Under the pieces are notes generated by a model. It searched no databases and was not told where the DNA came from. It was given only the letters and a program-made list of their open reading frames with translations. The position numbers were made by a program, and so were the translations under genes. A stretch of 64,000 bases of DNA, taken from positions 868,001 through 932,000 of the forward strand of contig NZ_CP009920.1 in the NCBI RefSeq assembly GCF_000832985.1, given 5' to 3'. The DNA comes from Priestia megaterium NBRC 15308 = ATCC 14581 (GTDB lineage Bacteria; Bacillota; Bacilli; Bacillales; Bacillaceae_H). Below are positions 7,702 to 16,335 of this stretch, in pieces. Every line of letters starts with the position of its first letter. The first letter of the stretch is position 1.

Positions 7702-8991
7702 TTAAAACCCAAACTTTTGGAAAACAGTATTTTTATATATTTTATACACGTTTTTACCTGCAATTTGATTAATCAAGACAGCATTGCGATAAGCGCCTAA
7801 ACCTAAGTCTGGTGCTCCAACCCCGTGTGTATGAAGTTCTCGGTTTTGAACGAATAGCGGGGCGCCTTTTTTCTTCATCTCAACTTGATAGAGTTCGTTA
7901 ATTTTCAGCTGTCCTTTTTCATCAAACAGCAAATGTTCTTTTAAACCTTCCATAAAAGAAGGCTCTTTTGCATGATAGCCCGTGGCCATAATGACAATTT
8001 CACTTTCTTCTTTTTCAAACGAGTCCTGCTCGTATTGGTGAAGAGTAAGAAGATGTGTATCGTTTGTCTTTTCAACGCCTGCAAGTTCCGTAAGCGCGCG
8101 CATCGTTAGCGGCACTTCTTTTCCTCCAATTGTTCGTTCGTAAATCAAATCATAAATATCACCGATCGTTTCAAAGCTTATTCCTTTGTATAAAAGAGCT
8201 TGATTTCGTAAAACGCTCTCTTTTTTCTCTTGGGGCAATCTGTAAAAATAGCGGGTATAATCAGGCGAAAAATGTTCAAGGCCAAGCTTTGAATATTCCA
8301 TCGGATAAAACCCTTTTGAGCGCGTATACCAATTCAGCTTATAGTCAAACTGAGGCTGCTGTTGAAGTAAGTCATAGACAATTTCAGCTGCGCTTTGACC
8401 AGAGCCAATTACGGTAATACTTTTAGCCTTCAGCGTTTGTTCACGATTCATTTTGTACTGAGCGGAGTGATAGAACGTATCGCTGGCTACTGATTGAAAG
8501 TCTCTTGGCACTACGGGCTGTGTACCTACTCCGGTTACAAGATGATAGCTGTAATAGGTATGAAGCTTTCCTTCTTTTTCAACCGTTACTTCATAAAAAG
8601 GTTTAGCGTCTTCATGCATTTTTACTTCTTTTACTGTGCTGTTAAATTCAAGCCCACTCAGCTGGCTCGCTACCCAGCGGCAATAATGATTGTATTCATT
8701 TCTCGGAATGTGAAACTTCTCAAAGAAATAAAACTGATACAAGCGCTCATGCTCATGCAAATAATTTAAGAACGTGTACGGACTCTTCGGATCCACCATC
8801 GTGACCACGTCTGCCATAAACGGAACTTGAAGAGTTGTCCCTTCTAAAAGCATTCCTGGATGCCAATTAAACTCCTTTTTTTGTTCAAAACATTTATATG
8901 TACAATCTGTTTTATCAATTAAAGCTGCTAATCCTAAATTAAATGGACCAACTCCTACTCCAATTACGTCTAAAATGTCCCGTTGTTCCAT
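7702..8991 (-). CDS. Diamine N-hydroxylase (IucD/RhbE-type monooxygenase)
   Basis: Flavin-dependent N-hydroxylating monooxygenase. The FAD motif GVGVGPFNLGLAALI lies near the N terminus, the NADPH motif VIGSGQSAAEIVYDLL near residue 200, and the family's ATGYHA motif near residue 340. In this cluster the substrate should be 1,3-diaminopropane, giving the N-hydroxy amine used in schizokinen; lysine or ornithine are the alternatives in other members. The ATG at 8991 follows AAGGTGGAGCGA; a GTG three codons upstream is possible. The start overlaps the acetyltransferase gene, showing tight operon packing. Family membership is certain. Confidence 0.9.
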   Translation of the reverse strand: MEQRDILDVIGVGVGPFNLGLAALIDKTDCTYKCFEQKKEFNWHPGMLLEGTTLQVPFMADVVTMVDPKSPYTFLNYLHEHERLYQFYFFEKFHIPRNEYNHYCRWVASQLSGLEFNSTVKEVKMHEDAKPFYEVTVEKEGKLHTYYSYHLVTGVGTQPVVPRDFQSVASDTFYHSAQYKMNREQTLKAKSITVIGSGQSAAEIVYDLLQQQPQFDYKLNWYTRSKGFYPMEYSKLGLEHFSPDYTRYFYRLPQEKKESVLRNQALLYKGISFETIGDIYDLIYERTIGGKEVPLTMRALTELAGVEKTNDTHLLTLHQYEQDSFEKEESEIVIMATGYHAKEPSFMEGLKEHLLFDEKGQLKINELYQVEMKKKGAPLFVQNRELHTHGVGAPDLGLGAYRNAVLINQIAGKNVYKIYKNTVFQKFGF

Positions 8992-9563
8992 TCGCTCCAC
9001 CTTCTTTCAAATACTGTTCTTTCACATTTCAGCAGTACGCCTGTTTTATCAGGCAGCGACACTTCTTTCATAAATTGAAACCCGCATTTTTTAAATACTG
9101 CAATCATCTTTTCATTTCGTATATCTGGTTCCGCTATTACTTTAGCAGTATCTGCTACCTCGAACTTGTGCTTTAGTAAACTAAGAAGGAGCGGATAAAT
9201 ATAGCCTTTTCCTAAAAAAGCAGGGTCTCCAATTAATAAATGAATCCCTTGGTCTCCTTTTTCATAAGGGTAATAGTTACTGATAATATCGCCGTCAACC
9301 GTATAAGATTCCCAATAGCTCATAGGCACACCGTCAATTTCTCCAATTAGCAGTTTTTGATGGGAATCAGCTAGAAATGTTTTTAAATGCTGCTCATACG
9401 CCTGTTTTGAAATATTTAAATTCCAATACGGAATAACATGCGGTTCATGCATCCACTTGTACAGCCGTTCGAAATCTTTTGCAAAAGAAACAGAGCGAAA
9501 GGTGATGCTCTGCTCCTTTTGCTGCATCATAAATGGATACTGCGTTTGTAATGCCGATTTCAT
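8970..9563 (-). CDS. Hydroxylamine N-acetyltransferase (IucB/RhbD-type GNAT)
   Basis: A 197-residue GNAT-fold enzyme. It carries RLYKWMHEPHVIPYWN, the acceptor-side region, and GDPAFLGKGYIYPLLLSLL, the acetyl-CoA pyrophosphate loop, followed by VIAEPDIRNEKMIAVFKKCGF. The family acetylates N-hydroxylated diamines or lysine to hydroxamates during siderophore assembly. Its start overlaps the iucA-type gene by four bases (ATGA), so translation is coupled, and its end overlaps the hydroxylase gene. The acyl donor is probably acetyl-CoA from the schizokinen structure, which is an inference. Confidence 0.87.
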   Translation of the reverse strand: MKSALQTQYPFMMQQKEQSITFRSVSFAKDFERLYKWMHEPHVIPYWNLNISKQAYEQHLKTFLADSHQKLLIGEIDGVPMSYWESYTVDGDIISNYYPYEKGDQGIHLLIGDPAFLGKGYIYPLLLSLLKHKFEVADTAKVIAEPDIRNEKMIAVFKKCGFQFMKEVSLPDKTGVLLKCERTVFERRWSEWNNGTF

Positions 9564-11314
9564 ACCCGTACACCTGCAGATTCGTACAGAGGATTTTCAA
9601 CATTTACATAAACAGACTGCGTTTCAAGAGAGCCTACCAGCTCATCCATATCATGAACGCGCGTTAAGAAATTGGCTTTGCAAGGAAGCACTTTCTCTTC
9701 TAACATCGATGAAACAAGCCCCGTATGATCTTTTTCTTTGTACCTCTCTATTTCTTGTCGCAGAATCAATAGCAGATCTGACTCTTGAACGAGGCCAGCT
9801 GCACCAAAAGCATTAACTAATCCTAAAATATGATTAAAAAATACGTAATAACGAAATCTTTCTTCTGCTACAGCATCATCACATACCGTATCGCTTTCTC
9901 CGTTTAAGGAAGGAAGCAGCTTGCGAAGCTCTTGTTCCTTTGATTTCATAAAGTAATAGCCTTGGTTGTCACGGTAGTAAAACACCGATGGATATCCGTT
10001 TTCATCAAGTTTAATAACGGAATTTTGCTGATGAGCTTCCAGCGCAATTCCTTTTTGAGTGTAAAGCCACATCATAGGATGAAAAGAGACATCTAAATAG
10101 CGTTTAAACCAGCGCTTGCTTATGTCTTCATTCGTACTATTTTCACTTGAAACAATATGATTAATAATATTTTCAATTTGAGAAGCTTTCCCAAACACAT
10201 GATCTTGACACAAACTTGCTAGGAGTGTTGTACGGTTCCCTTGCTCACCTTGAAAAGGGTTGCTTCGAATCATGACTTCAAACCCAAACTCCTTTTTTCC
10301 GATCGTGATGTAAGCAGGATCTTCAATCACTTGAAAAGCCGGATGATTTTCTTGAAGCTCCGCCTGTAATCCTTCTTGCAATAAACGACTCACTTCTACA
10401 CCTCTGCTTAATTCTTTGCGTTTATTCACTCTCAGTGAATTCGTAATCTTCACCGGAATAGAAAATTTGTACATCACATCTGCATCTTCACTGTATACGG
10501 TTCGAACAGACGAAGTCGGATAAAACGGCTGACCGTGTGGCCCTAGATAAGCAAGCCGGCCTTTTTGAATCCATTCACACACTTCTTCTTTTCCTAAAAG
10601 ATAACGAGCTTGCAGCGGATGCATAGGTATAAGTGAATAATCATCCGCTTGGCAATACGACTGTATGAATTCTTCAGAAACCTTCTTATCTTTTTTCAAC
10701 TGCTCTTTAATAAGCTGTGAAGCGGTTTGACTCTCGGCGGACTGTTCTGCAACAAGCGATTTATGTGCTCTAAAATAATGAAGCTGAAATTTGCCGTTCA
10801 CTTCAGGCCCAAACACCTCTTCTTCTTCAGGTAATATCCCTTGACGGCTTTTAGGTGTCGGATGCAGCTGGTGGCCAATAAGCAATGACTGCTCAGATTC
10901 TAAGAACGTTTTGTCCCATTTATAGCACGTTTCTAACTCTTTCTGTCTTTTTTCAATGAACAATTTCATATTTTCGTAGCTTAATAGCACACGTACAATC
11001 AGCTCATTCACCTGTAGTAAATGATCTGTTACTTCTTTTAAAAGAAAGGCTAAAAGAGTGACGACATCTAACTCCTTGAGCTCCTCTTTCTGAATGCGAT
11101 AATAAAAGACCGGAAAGAACAAGTGACGTCCGGTAGCTGAACGGTACTTTACTGGAAAGTAAAGAGTTACCGGCTGTTTTTCTAGCCTAAGAACGAGCGT
11201 TTCTTCGCTTTTCATTTCTGAAACGGACTGCCATACTCCCTTACCTGTTTCTCGAATATAGCAATTAATAATATTTTGCATTGTAATAAAATTAGCCGAT
11301 AACTGTGCGTTCAC
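9560..11314 (-). CDS. NIS siderophore synthetase, IucA-type (first condensation)
   Basis: The 584-residue protein is a second IucA/IucC-family synthetase, divergent from the one at 2994-4799. Motifs are IGHQLHPTPKSRQG, IPMHPLQARYLLG, SVRTVY, EAHQQNSVIKLDENGYPSVFYYRD and a C-terminal helical domain. In two-synthetase pathways the A-type member couples citrate to the first arm. The GTG start at 11314 follows AAAAAGGAGGAGCGATTAC, a strong ribosome site, and overlaps the end of ddc by 23 bases. It should act with the C-type enzyme now beyond the IS element. Confidence 0.88.
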   Translation of the reverse strand: MNAQLSANFITMQNIINCYIRETGKGVWQSVSEMKSEETLVLRLEKQPVTLYFPVKYRSATGRHLFFPVFYYRIQKEELKELDVVTLLAFLLKEVTDHLLQVNELIVRVLLSYENMKLFIEKRQKELETCYKWDKTFLESEQSLLIGHQLHPTPKSRQGILPEEEEVFGPEVNGKFQLHYFRAHKSLVAEQSAESQTASQLIKEQLKKDKKVSEEFIQSYCQADDYSLIPMHPLQARYLLGKEEVCEWIQKGRLAYLGPHGQPFYPTSSVRTVYSEDADVMYKFSIPVKITNSLRVNKRKELSRGVEVSRLLQEGLQAELQENHPAFQVIEDPAYITIGKKEFGFEVMIRSNPFQGEQGNRTTLLASLCQDHVFGKASQIENIINHIVSSENSTNEDISKRWFKRYLDVSFHPMMWLYTQKGIALEAHQQNSVIKLDENGYPSVFYYRDNQGYYFMKSKEQELRKLLPSLNGESDTVCDDAVAEERFRYYVFFNHILGLVNAFGAAGLVQESDLLLILRQEIERYKEKDHTGLVSSMLEEKVLPCKANFLTRVHDMDELVGSLETQSVYVNVENPLYESAGVRV

Positions 11315-12812
11315 GTAATCGCTCCTCCTTTTTCTCCAACTCTTTTCCTAAAGCCACGACTTCCTCTAACTGAGTGGCAACAGAATCAACTGTAATCATA
11401 GGATTTAACATCGTTAGCTTTAAATAAGCTTGCTCTTTATGCTTTGTTTTTGCCATGATAAAAGTGCCTTTTTCATATAAATGCTGCTGAATACGCTGAT
11501 TTAACTTATTTTCATAGTGCTGCTGTTTTTGACAATCACTATATAAAGTATCTGGCACATAGCGAAATACAACCGCGTTCATATAAGGATCATTTAACAC
11601 CGTAATATTCCTCTGCTTTCGTAAATGTTCAGCTGTCTGCTTAGCCGTTTCAATCGTATGATCAACCATTTTTCCATACTCATTTGTACCTACTGCACGG
11701 AAAGTCAGCCATAGCTTCAAGGCGTCAAATCGTTTGGTCGTTTGAATACTGCGATCTACCAAATGTACATGCTCATCTTCTTCAGGATTTAAATAATCTG
11801 CATGAAGCTGAATGTGTTTGAACATAGCTGAATTCTTCACTAGAAATGCCCCGCAGCTTACCGGCTGATAAAACCACTTATGAAAATCCATCGTAATAGA
11901 ATCTGCCCGTTCAAGAGCTTTTAAGCGTTCACGATATTTATGTGAAAATAGCAGCGCTCCTCCATAAGCGGCGTCAGCATGAAGCCAAAGTCCTTCTTTT
12001 TTAGCTAGCTTACTCATTTCAAAAAGAGGATCTACGCTTCCAAAATCCGTCGTGCCTGCCGTTGCTACAACAGCAAAGGGAAGGTTTCCCTCTGCTTTAA
12101 CTTCCCGTATTGCTTCTTCTAAATTTTCTATATCCATCTCGTGCCTTTCATTGCACTTTACACTCACCACTGCATTCATGCCCAGCCCAAGCTGAGCTGC
12201 AGATTGCTGCACCGTAAAGTGGGCTTTTTCGGAGCAGAAAATCCGCAGTTTTTTAGCTTGGAGCGGTAAACCTTCTTCACTAACATCAATTGAAAATGCA
12301 GCATGACAATATTCATTACGAGCAAGCAGAAGGCCCATATAATTCGACTGAGTCCCTCCGCTTGTAAAAACGCCGGAAGAAGAGCTTGGATAACCAATTT
12401 GTTGTGTTAACTCATCAATCACTTGATCTTCTATATACGTAGCTGCCGGACTTTGATCCCACGAGTCCATAGATTGATTCAAAGCAGAAATCATCACTTC
12501 CGCAGCAAGGGCCGGTATAATCGGAGGACAATGCAAGTGTGCCATTGCCCCGGGATGCGAAACATGAAGCGAATGATCCATCACTACGGCTTGTACGTCA
12601 TCAAACAGATCTTCTAGCGGCTGTTCGTGTTCGCTAAAATAGACCGCACGATTGACTAAGTTCGATAGTTCGTCAACGTCTATGTGAGTATAAGGGGATT
12701 TTAGTGTATGGTAGTGACGTTTAATCATCTCTGTCATTCCGCCCATCATGGCTTCATAATTCTCGAGGCTTTCTTTGGATGATGATAAAAACCACTTTTC
12801 AAACGGCGCCAT
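11292..12812 (-). CDS. ddc: L-2,4-diaminobutyrate decarboxylase
   Basis: A 506-residue PLP-dependent group II decarboxylase. It shows GVFTSGGTQSNYMGLLLARN, LPFAVVATAGTTDFGSVDP, HADAAYGGALLFS and the PLP lysine in SITMDFHKWFYQPVSCGAF. In a rhizobactin-type cluster the enzyme converts 2,4-diaminobutyrate to 1,3-diaminopropane. Its ATG comes one base after the aminotransferase stop codon, so the pair is coupled. Aromatic amino acid or glutamate decarboxylase would be the alternatives from sequence alone; the neighbouring aminotransferase makes diaminobutyrate by far the likeliest substrate. Confidence 0.9.
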   Translation of the reverse strand: MAPFEKWFLSSSKESLENYEAMMGGMTEMIKRHYHTLKSPYTHIDVDELSNLVNRAVYFSEHEQPLEDLFDDVQAVVMDHSLHVSHPGAMAHLHCPPIIPALAAEVMISALNQSMDSWDQSPAATYIEDQVIDELTQQIGYPSSSSGVFTSGGTQSNYMGLLLARNEYCHAAFSIDVSEEGLPLQAKKLRIFCSEKAHFTVQQSAAQLGLGMNAVVSVKCNERHEMDIENLEEAIREVKAEGNLPFAVVATAGTTDFGSVDPLFEMSKLAKKEGLWLHADAAYGGALLFSHKYRERLKALERADSITMDFHKWFYQPVSCGAFLVKNSAMFKHIQLHADYLNPEEDEHVHLVDRSIQTTKRFDALKLWLTFRAVGTNEYGKMVDHTIETAKQTAEHLRKQRNITVLNDPYMNAVVFRYVPDTLYSDCQKQQHYENKLNQRIQQHLYEKGTFIMAKTKHKEQAYLKLTMLNPMITVDSVATQLEEVVALGKELEKKEERLRERTVIG

Positions 12813-12813
12813 T

Positions 12814-14178
12814 TTATTTATTCACCCACTTCTCTTCTGCTGCTTTTATCGCTTCTTCAAATCTTGTCAACACTTCGTCGGTTTGTTGTTTCGTTAAAAT
12901 TAATGGAGGAAGCAGACGAATAACAGCACCATGTCTTCCACCCACTTCTAAAATGACGCCTCTGTCGAAACATTCTTTTTGAATCAGCTTAGCTAACTCA
13001 CCGTTTGCAGGATGACTGCCGATTTTATTAGCCGGCTTTGTTGCGTCTATGATTTCAACGCCCAGCATCAAACCTCTTCCGCGTACATCACCAATTGAGA
13101 ATACTTGCTTTTGAATATGTTTTAGCTGACTCTGAATATAAGCTCCTAATTCATGAGCATGTGCAGGTAAGTTTTCTTGTTTTATAAATTGCAGAGTGGC
13201 TTGTCCTGTAGCCATCGCAAGCTGATTTCCTCTAAAGGTGCCGATATGTGCACCCGCTTCCCATTGATCCAGCTTTTTATCATATAGAACGACTGATAAA
13301 GGAAGGCTGCCTCCAATTGCTTTAGATAGCACTAATACATCCGGTTGAATATCAGCGTGCTCGAATGCATACAGCTTTCCTGTTCGTCCAATTCCAGTTT
13401 GAACTTCATCGACAATAAGCGGAATGTTTCGTTCTTTTGTGATTCTGCGAAGCTCTTTTAACCATGGAATCGGCGCCGGAACAGAGCCTCCTTCTCCTTG
13501 CACAATTTCTACTACAACACCCGCCGGAGTAACAATTCCGCTTTCAGGATCATCCAGCATATTTTCAATGTATGTACTAATGTAAGTGTGACCTTCAGCA
13601 CCTACGCCAAACGGGCAGCGGTATTCATATGGATAAGGTAGAAAATGTGTATCGGGCACTAGCGCATGAATGTGCTTTTTGGGACTCGTTGTACCGCTGA
13701 TGCTTAACGTTCCGTGCGTGGAGCCGTGATATCCCCCTTGAAAAGATAAAATCGTTCGGTTGCCGGTTGCTGTTTTTACAAGCTTCAAAGCCGCTTCAAT
13801 TGCGTCTCCTCCAGTTGGACCGCAAAACTGTATTTTCGCTTTGTTTGCAAATTGTTCTGGCAAACTAGCAAATACTTCATCGATAAAAGCTTCTTTCACA
13901 GGCGTTGTTAAATCTAATGTATGTAAAGGAATAGATTTTGCTAAAACGTCTTGTATTGCTTCATGGACTACGTAATGGTTATGACCAAGAGCAAGCGTGC
14001 CGGCTCCTGCTAAACAATCAATATACTCTTTTCCATCCATATCCGTGATTACGGCGCCTTTTGCTTGTTTAATTGCAATAGGAAGGCGTCTAGGATAAGA
14101 CCTTGCATTGGATTCACGTTCATTTTGCATAGCAAGCAGCATTTCGTTTGATGTAAGTTGTTTCGTTGACGTTGACAT
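12814..14178 (-). CDS. dat: Diaminobutyrate--2-oxoglutarate aminotransferase
   Basis: A 454-residue class III aminotransferase. Marks are CLAGAGTLALGHNH, FCGPTGGDAIEAALKLVK, GGYHGSTHGTLSISG, VDEVQTGIGRTGKLYAFEH and the PLP lysine in VLVLSKAIGGSLPLS. The family member next to a diaminobutyrate decarboxylase makes L-2,4-diaminobutyrate from aspartate semialdehyde with glutamate as donor, the first step to diaminopropane. It is the first gene of the siderophore operon, preceded by AGGAGGATATG and by two Fur boxes, so iron starvation should switch it on. Confidence 0.92.
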   Translation of the reverse strand: MSTSTKQLTSNEMLLAMQNERESNARSYPRRLPIAIKQAKGAVITDMDGKEYIDCLAGAGTLALGHNHYVVHEAIQDVLAKSIPLHTLDLTTPVKEAFIDEVFASLPEQFANKAKIQFCGPTGGDAIEAALKLVKTATGNRTILSFQGGYHGSTHGTLSISGTTSPKKHIHALVPDTHFLPYPYEYRCPFGVGAEGHTYISTYIENMLDDPESGIVTPAGVVVEIVQGEGGSVPAPIPWLKELRRITKERNIPLIVDEVQTGIGRTGKLYAFEHADIQPDVLVLSKAIGGSLPLSVVLYDKKLDQWEAGAHIGTFRGNQLAMATGQATLQFIKQENLPAHAHELGAYIQSQLKHIQKQVFSIGDVRGRGLMLGVEIIDATKPANKIGSHPANGELAKLIQKECFDRGVILEVGGRHGAVIRLLPPLILTKQQTDEVLTRFEEAIKAAEEKWVNK

Positions 14179-14202
14179 ATCATATCCTCCTGTTTATTCA
14201 AT

Positions 14203-14217
14203 TGATAATGATTTTCA
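14203..14217 (-). promoter_or_regulatory. Fur box 2 of the siderophore operon
   Basis: TGATAATGATTTTCA matches the 7-1-7 Fur operator with one mismatch. It lies between the likely transcription start and the dat ribosome site, so it would add a second repressor dimer. Confidence 0.8.
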
Positions 14218-14229
14218 TTAACAATTACA

Positions 14230-14259
14230 ACAATAAATGATAATGATTATCACTGTCAA
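14230..14259 (-). promoter_or_regulatory. Promoter and perfect Fur box of the siderophore operon
   Basis: On the minus strand TTGACA (14259-14254) and TATTGT (14235-14230) are 18 bases apart. The perfect 7-1-7 operator TGATAATGATTATCA (14238-14252) lies between them, so bound Fur would cover the promoter. This predicts repression by iron. Confidence 0.85.
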
Positions 14260-14411
14260 TGATTATTCTGAAAATATGAAATTATTCCTATTTCACTCTA
14301 AAGTCGAAAAAACACAGCATTTCTCTTATGTATCAAGGATTCACAGGGTTTTATGATGTTTTCCATTTAGGGAAAACCATGTAATAAGTCCCTTTCTGTT
14401 TCCAAATAAAA

Positions 14412-14437
14412 AAGTGCTACAATTCCTTGTAGCACTT
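14412..14437 (-). terminator. cutC terminator
   Basis: Eleven-base perfect arms (AAGTGCTACAA/TTGTAGCACTT) with a 4-base loop, followed by Ts on the minus strand, just after the cutC stop. Confidence 0.85.
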
Positions 14438-14440
14438 CTG

Positions 14441-15133
14441 TTACTTTTGCTTATTCATCGTTTCTTTTGCAGCTTTTACACTCCTTGGGTCAAGCGGTTT
14501 CGTATATTGACAATTCACTCGAACCCCTGAACCGATACGAATTTCTTTCACGGGAGTAACGGATAAGAACGCTTGAAGATTTTCAGGTTTCAGCCCTTTT
14601 GTCCCGATTAAAATAATATCTTTATCTTTCATTCTTCTTAACAGTTTTTTAATATGAGGAATACCGTTTAGTGCACTTTTATCCGCTCCTGAAGTCATGA
14701 CACGCTGAATTTGCTTATAGCTTAAAAGCGTTTCAAGCGCCTTTTCTTGATCACTGATTTCATCAAATGCTAAGTGGAACGTTACGTTCATTTCTCCTGC
14801 CGCATCCAGCAGTCGCTTTAAAGCTTGCTCATCGATAATTTTGTCCTCTGTTAAACAGCCAATTTCAATTCCATCAATGCCAATTTCTCTTGCATAGTGA
14901 ATATCTTCAATCATTGTTTGCAAATCGTCTTCATCATATTGAAAAGATTGATTATGTGGACGAATCATCACAAATATTGGGATATGTATCGTTTCTTTCA
15001 CTTTTTTCATCAAACCGTAGCTTGGGGTTAAGCCGCCTTCTCCGATTCCAGTTACAAGACTTATACGATCGGCACCATGTTCCTGGGCAACTTTAGCATC
15101 ATGTAAGGTTGCAGCTGTGACTTCTAATATCAT
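14441..15133 (-). CDS. cutC: CutC-family TIM-barrel protein
   Basis: A 230-residue TIM barrel. It begins ILEVTAATLHDAKVAQEHGADRISLVTGIGEGGLTPS and carries IHIPIFVMIRPHNQSF, GIEIGCLTEDKIID and FHLAFDEISDQEKALETL. These match the CutC family, first described as a copper-homeostasis protein although that role is disputed. It is monocistronic with its own terminator. It lies next to a methionine-rich repeat protein on the same strand, which could be coincidence or could reflect copper binding. Family membership is secure; the biochemical function is not established. Confidence 0.9.
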   Translation of the reverse strand: MILEVTAATLHDAKVAQEHGADRISLVTGIGEGGLTPSYGLMKKVKETIHIPIFVMIRPHNQSFQYDEDDLQTMIEDIHYAREIGIDGIEIGCLTEDKIIDEQALKRLLDAAGEMNVTFHLAFDEISDQEKALETLLSYKQIQRVMTSGADKSALNGIPHIKKLLRRMKDKDIILIGTKGLKPENLQAFLSVTPVKEIRIGSGVRVNCQYTKPLDPRSVKAAKETMNKQK

Positions 15134-15257
15134 TCTAAAAACACCCTTTCCCCTTTAATATAGAGCTTTTGCCTTCTTTTCCCTGTATTTATACTTAAAA
15201 AACTCTACCAAACTCTCTTATGTAAGAAAACACCCAAAAGATGTGATTAATATTTGC

Positions 15258-15309
15258 AAAAAATTGAATGTCATGGAAAAAGAGTAAGAACTATTCTTTT
15301 TCTCATGAC
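15258..15309 (-). terminator. Likely terminator of the Met-rich repeat gene
   Basis: On the minus strand an imperfect stem (GTCATG...CATGAC with an inner AAAAAGA/TCTTTTT pairing) lies about 75 bases after the stop codon and is followed by ATTCAATTTTTT. Confidence 0.55.
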
Positions 15310-15384
15310 GTTTCAATTAATAAAATTCTATATTTATACTAAAGATCCAAAAATACATCCCTTTTATCTAGGGTAAAGGATTTA

Positions 15385-16170
15385 TTAAAAAGAGCGTGGA
15401 TTTGTTTGTTGCATGAACATCCACTCATTTAAAGAATGAGGCTGCTGATGACCAACGGGTGCTGAGAAATCGCGACATCCGCAATCATGCATCGGCATTT
15501 GACCCATTCCTCCTTGCATTGGCGGCATTCCTCCTTGCATCGGCATTTGACCCATCCCTCCGTACATTGGCGGCATTCCTCCTTGCATTGGCGGCATTCC
15601 TCCTTGCATCGGCATTTGACCCATCCCTCCGTGCATTGGCGGCATTCCTCCTCCTTGCATCGGCATTTGACCCATCCCTCCGTGCATTGGCGGCATTCCT
15701 CCTCCTTGCATCGGCATTTGACCCATCCCTCCGTGCATTGGCGGCATTCCTCCTTGCATCGGCATTTGACCCATCCCTCCGTGCATTGGCAGCATTCCTC
15801 CTTGCATCGGCATCTGGTCCATTCCTCCGTGCATTGGCGGCATTCCTCCTTGCATCGGCATCTGGTCCATTCCTCCGTGCATTGGCGGTAGCTCTCCGTA
15901 CATTGGCATTTGAGCCATATCTTTTTGCATCGGTGGCATTTCGCCTTGCATCGGCATTTGATTCATTCCTCCATGCATCGGCGGCATTACATCTTTCATC
16001 GGCGGCATTTCTCCGTACATTGGCATTTGTTTTGTGCCTTCTTGCACCGGCATTGCCTGCATTTCTTTTGCAGAAGGCATAGGCGGCATTTTAGCAGGTT
16101 TAGGTGCTGCTTGCATATATGGATTGGATATCGGTTGTCCGGTTTGTTTCATTCCATACGAATTTCTCAT
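15385..16170 (-). CDS. Methionine/glycine/proline tandem-repeat protein
   Basis: A 261-residue low-complexity protein. An N-terminal region (about 1-45, with MRNSYGMKQ and PKPAKMPPMP) is followed by about seven near-identical 16-residue repeats of the type MPPMHGGMGQMPMQGG. A non-repeat tail contains HDCGCRDFSAPVGHQQPHSLNEW. Roughly a quarter of the residues are methionine. No signal peptide or membrane segment is seen. The ATG follows GGAAGGAG. Similar Met/Gly-rich tails occur in Bacillus spore-coat proteins, and Met/His/Cys richness would suit copper binding; neither is shown here. The function is unknown to me. Confidence 0.75.
   Translation of the reverse strand: MRNSYGMKQTGQPISNPYMQAAPKPAKMPPMPSAKEMQAMPVQEGTKQMPMYGEMPPMKDVMPPMHGGMNQMPMQGEMPPMQKDMAQMPMYGELPPMHGGMDQMPMQGGMPPMHGGMDQMPMQGGMLPMHGGMGQMPMQGGMPPMHGGMGQMPMQGGGMPPMHGGMGQMPMQGGGMPPMHGGMGQMPMQGGMPPMQGGMPPMYGGMGQMPMQGGMPPMQGGMGQMPMHDCGCRDFSAPVGHQQPHSLNEWMFMQQTNPRSF
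15495..15990 (-). repeat. Coding tandem repeat, 48/51-bp units
   Basis: Direct repeats encode the 16-17-residue Met-rich motif. Most units are 48 bp, and the two units with an extra glycine (GGG) are 51 bp. Near-identity at the DNA level across the central units suggests recent unit duplication, so copy number probably varies between strains. Confidence 0.9.
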
Positions 16171-16335
16171 TTTTAAGGGCTCCTTCCCATTCTCTTACTC
16201 TGTTTACGTTATTCTTTTTACCATCAATCTGAAATTCGTCCATAAGAAAATAGGCCTTCTACACATTCAAAATTGTAGAACGTATAAGAAAAAAGCTATA
16301 ATCGAGGCAAATTGCAGATAGAAAGGTGGCACATG

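Noticed and set aside
15487-15990. Regularly repeated DNA resembling a CRISPR array or coding for plus-strand Leu/Ala- or His/Ser-rich proteins
   Set aside because: The repeats are head-to-tail coding units of 48/51 bp without unique spacers. The plus-strand frames are mirrors of the Met-rich gene, which has the ribosome site.
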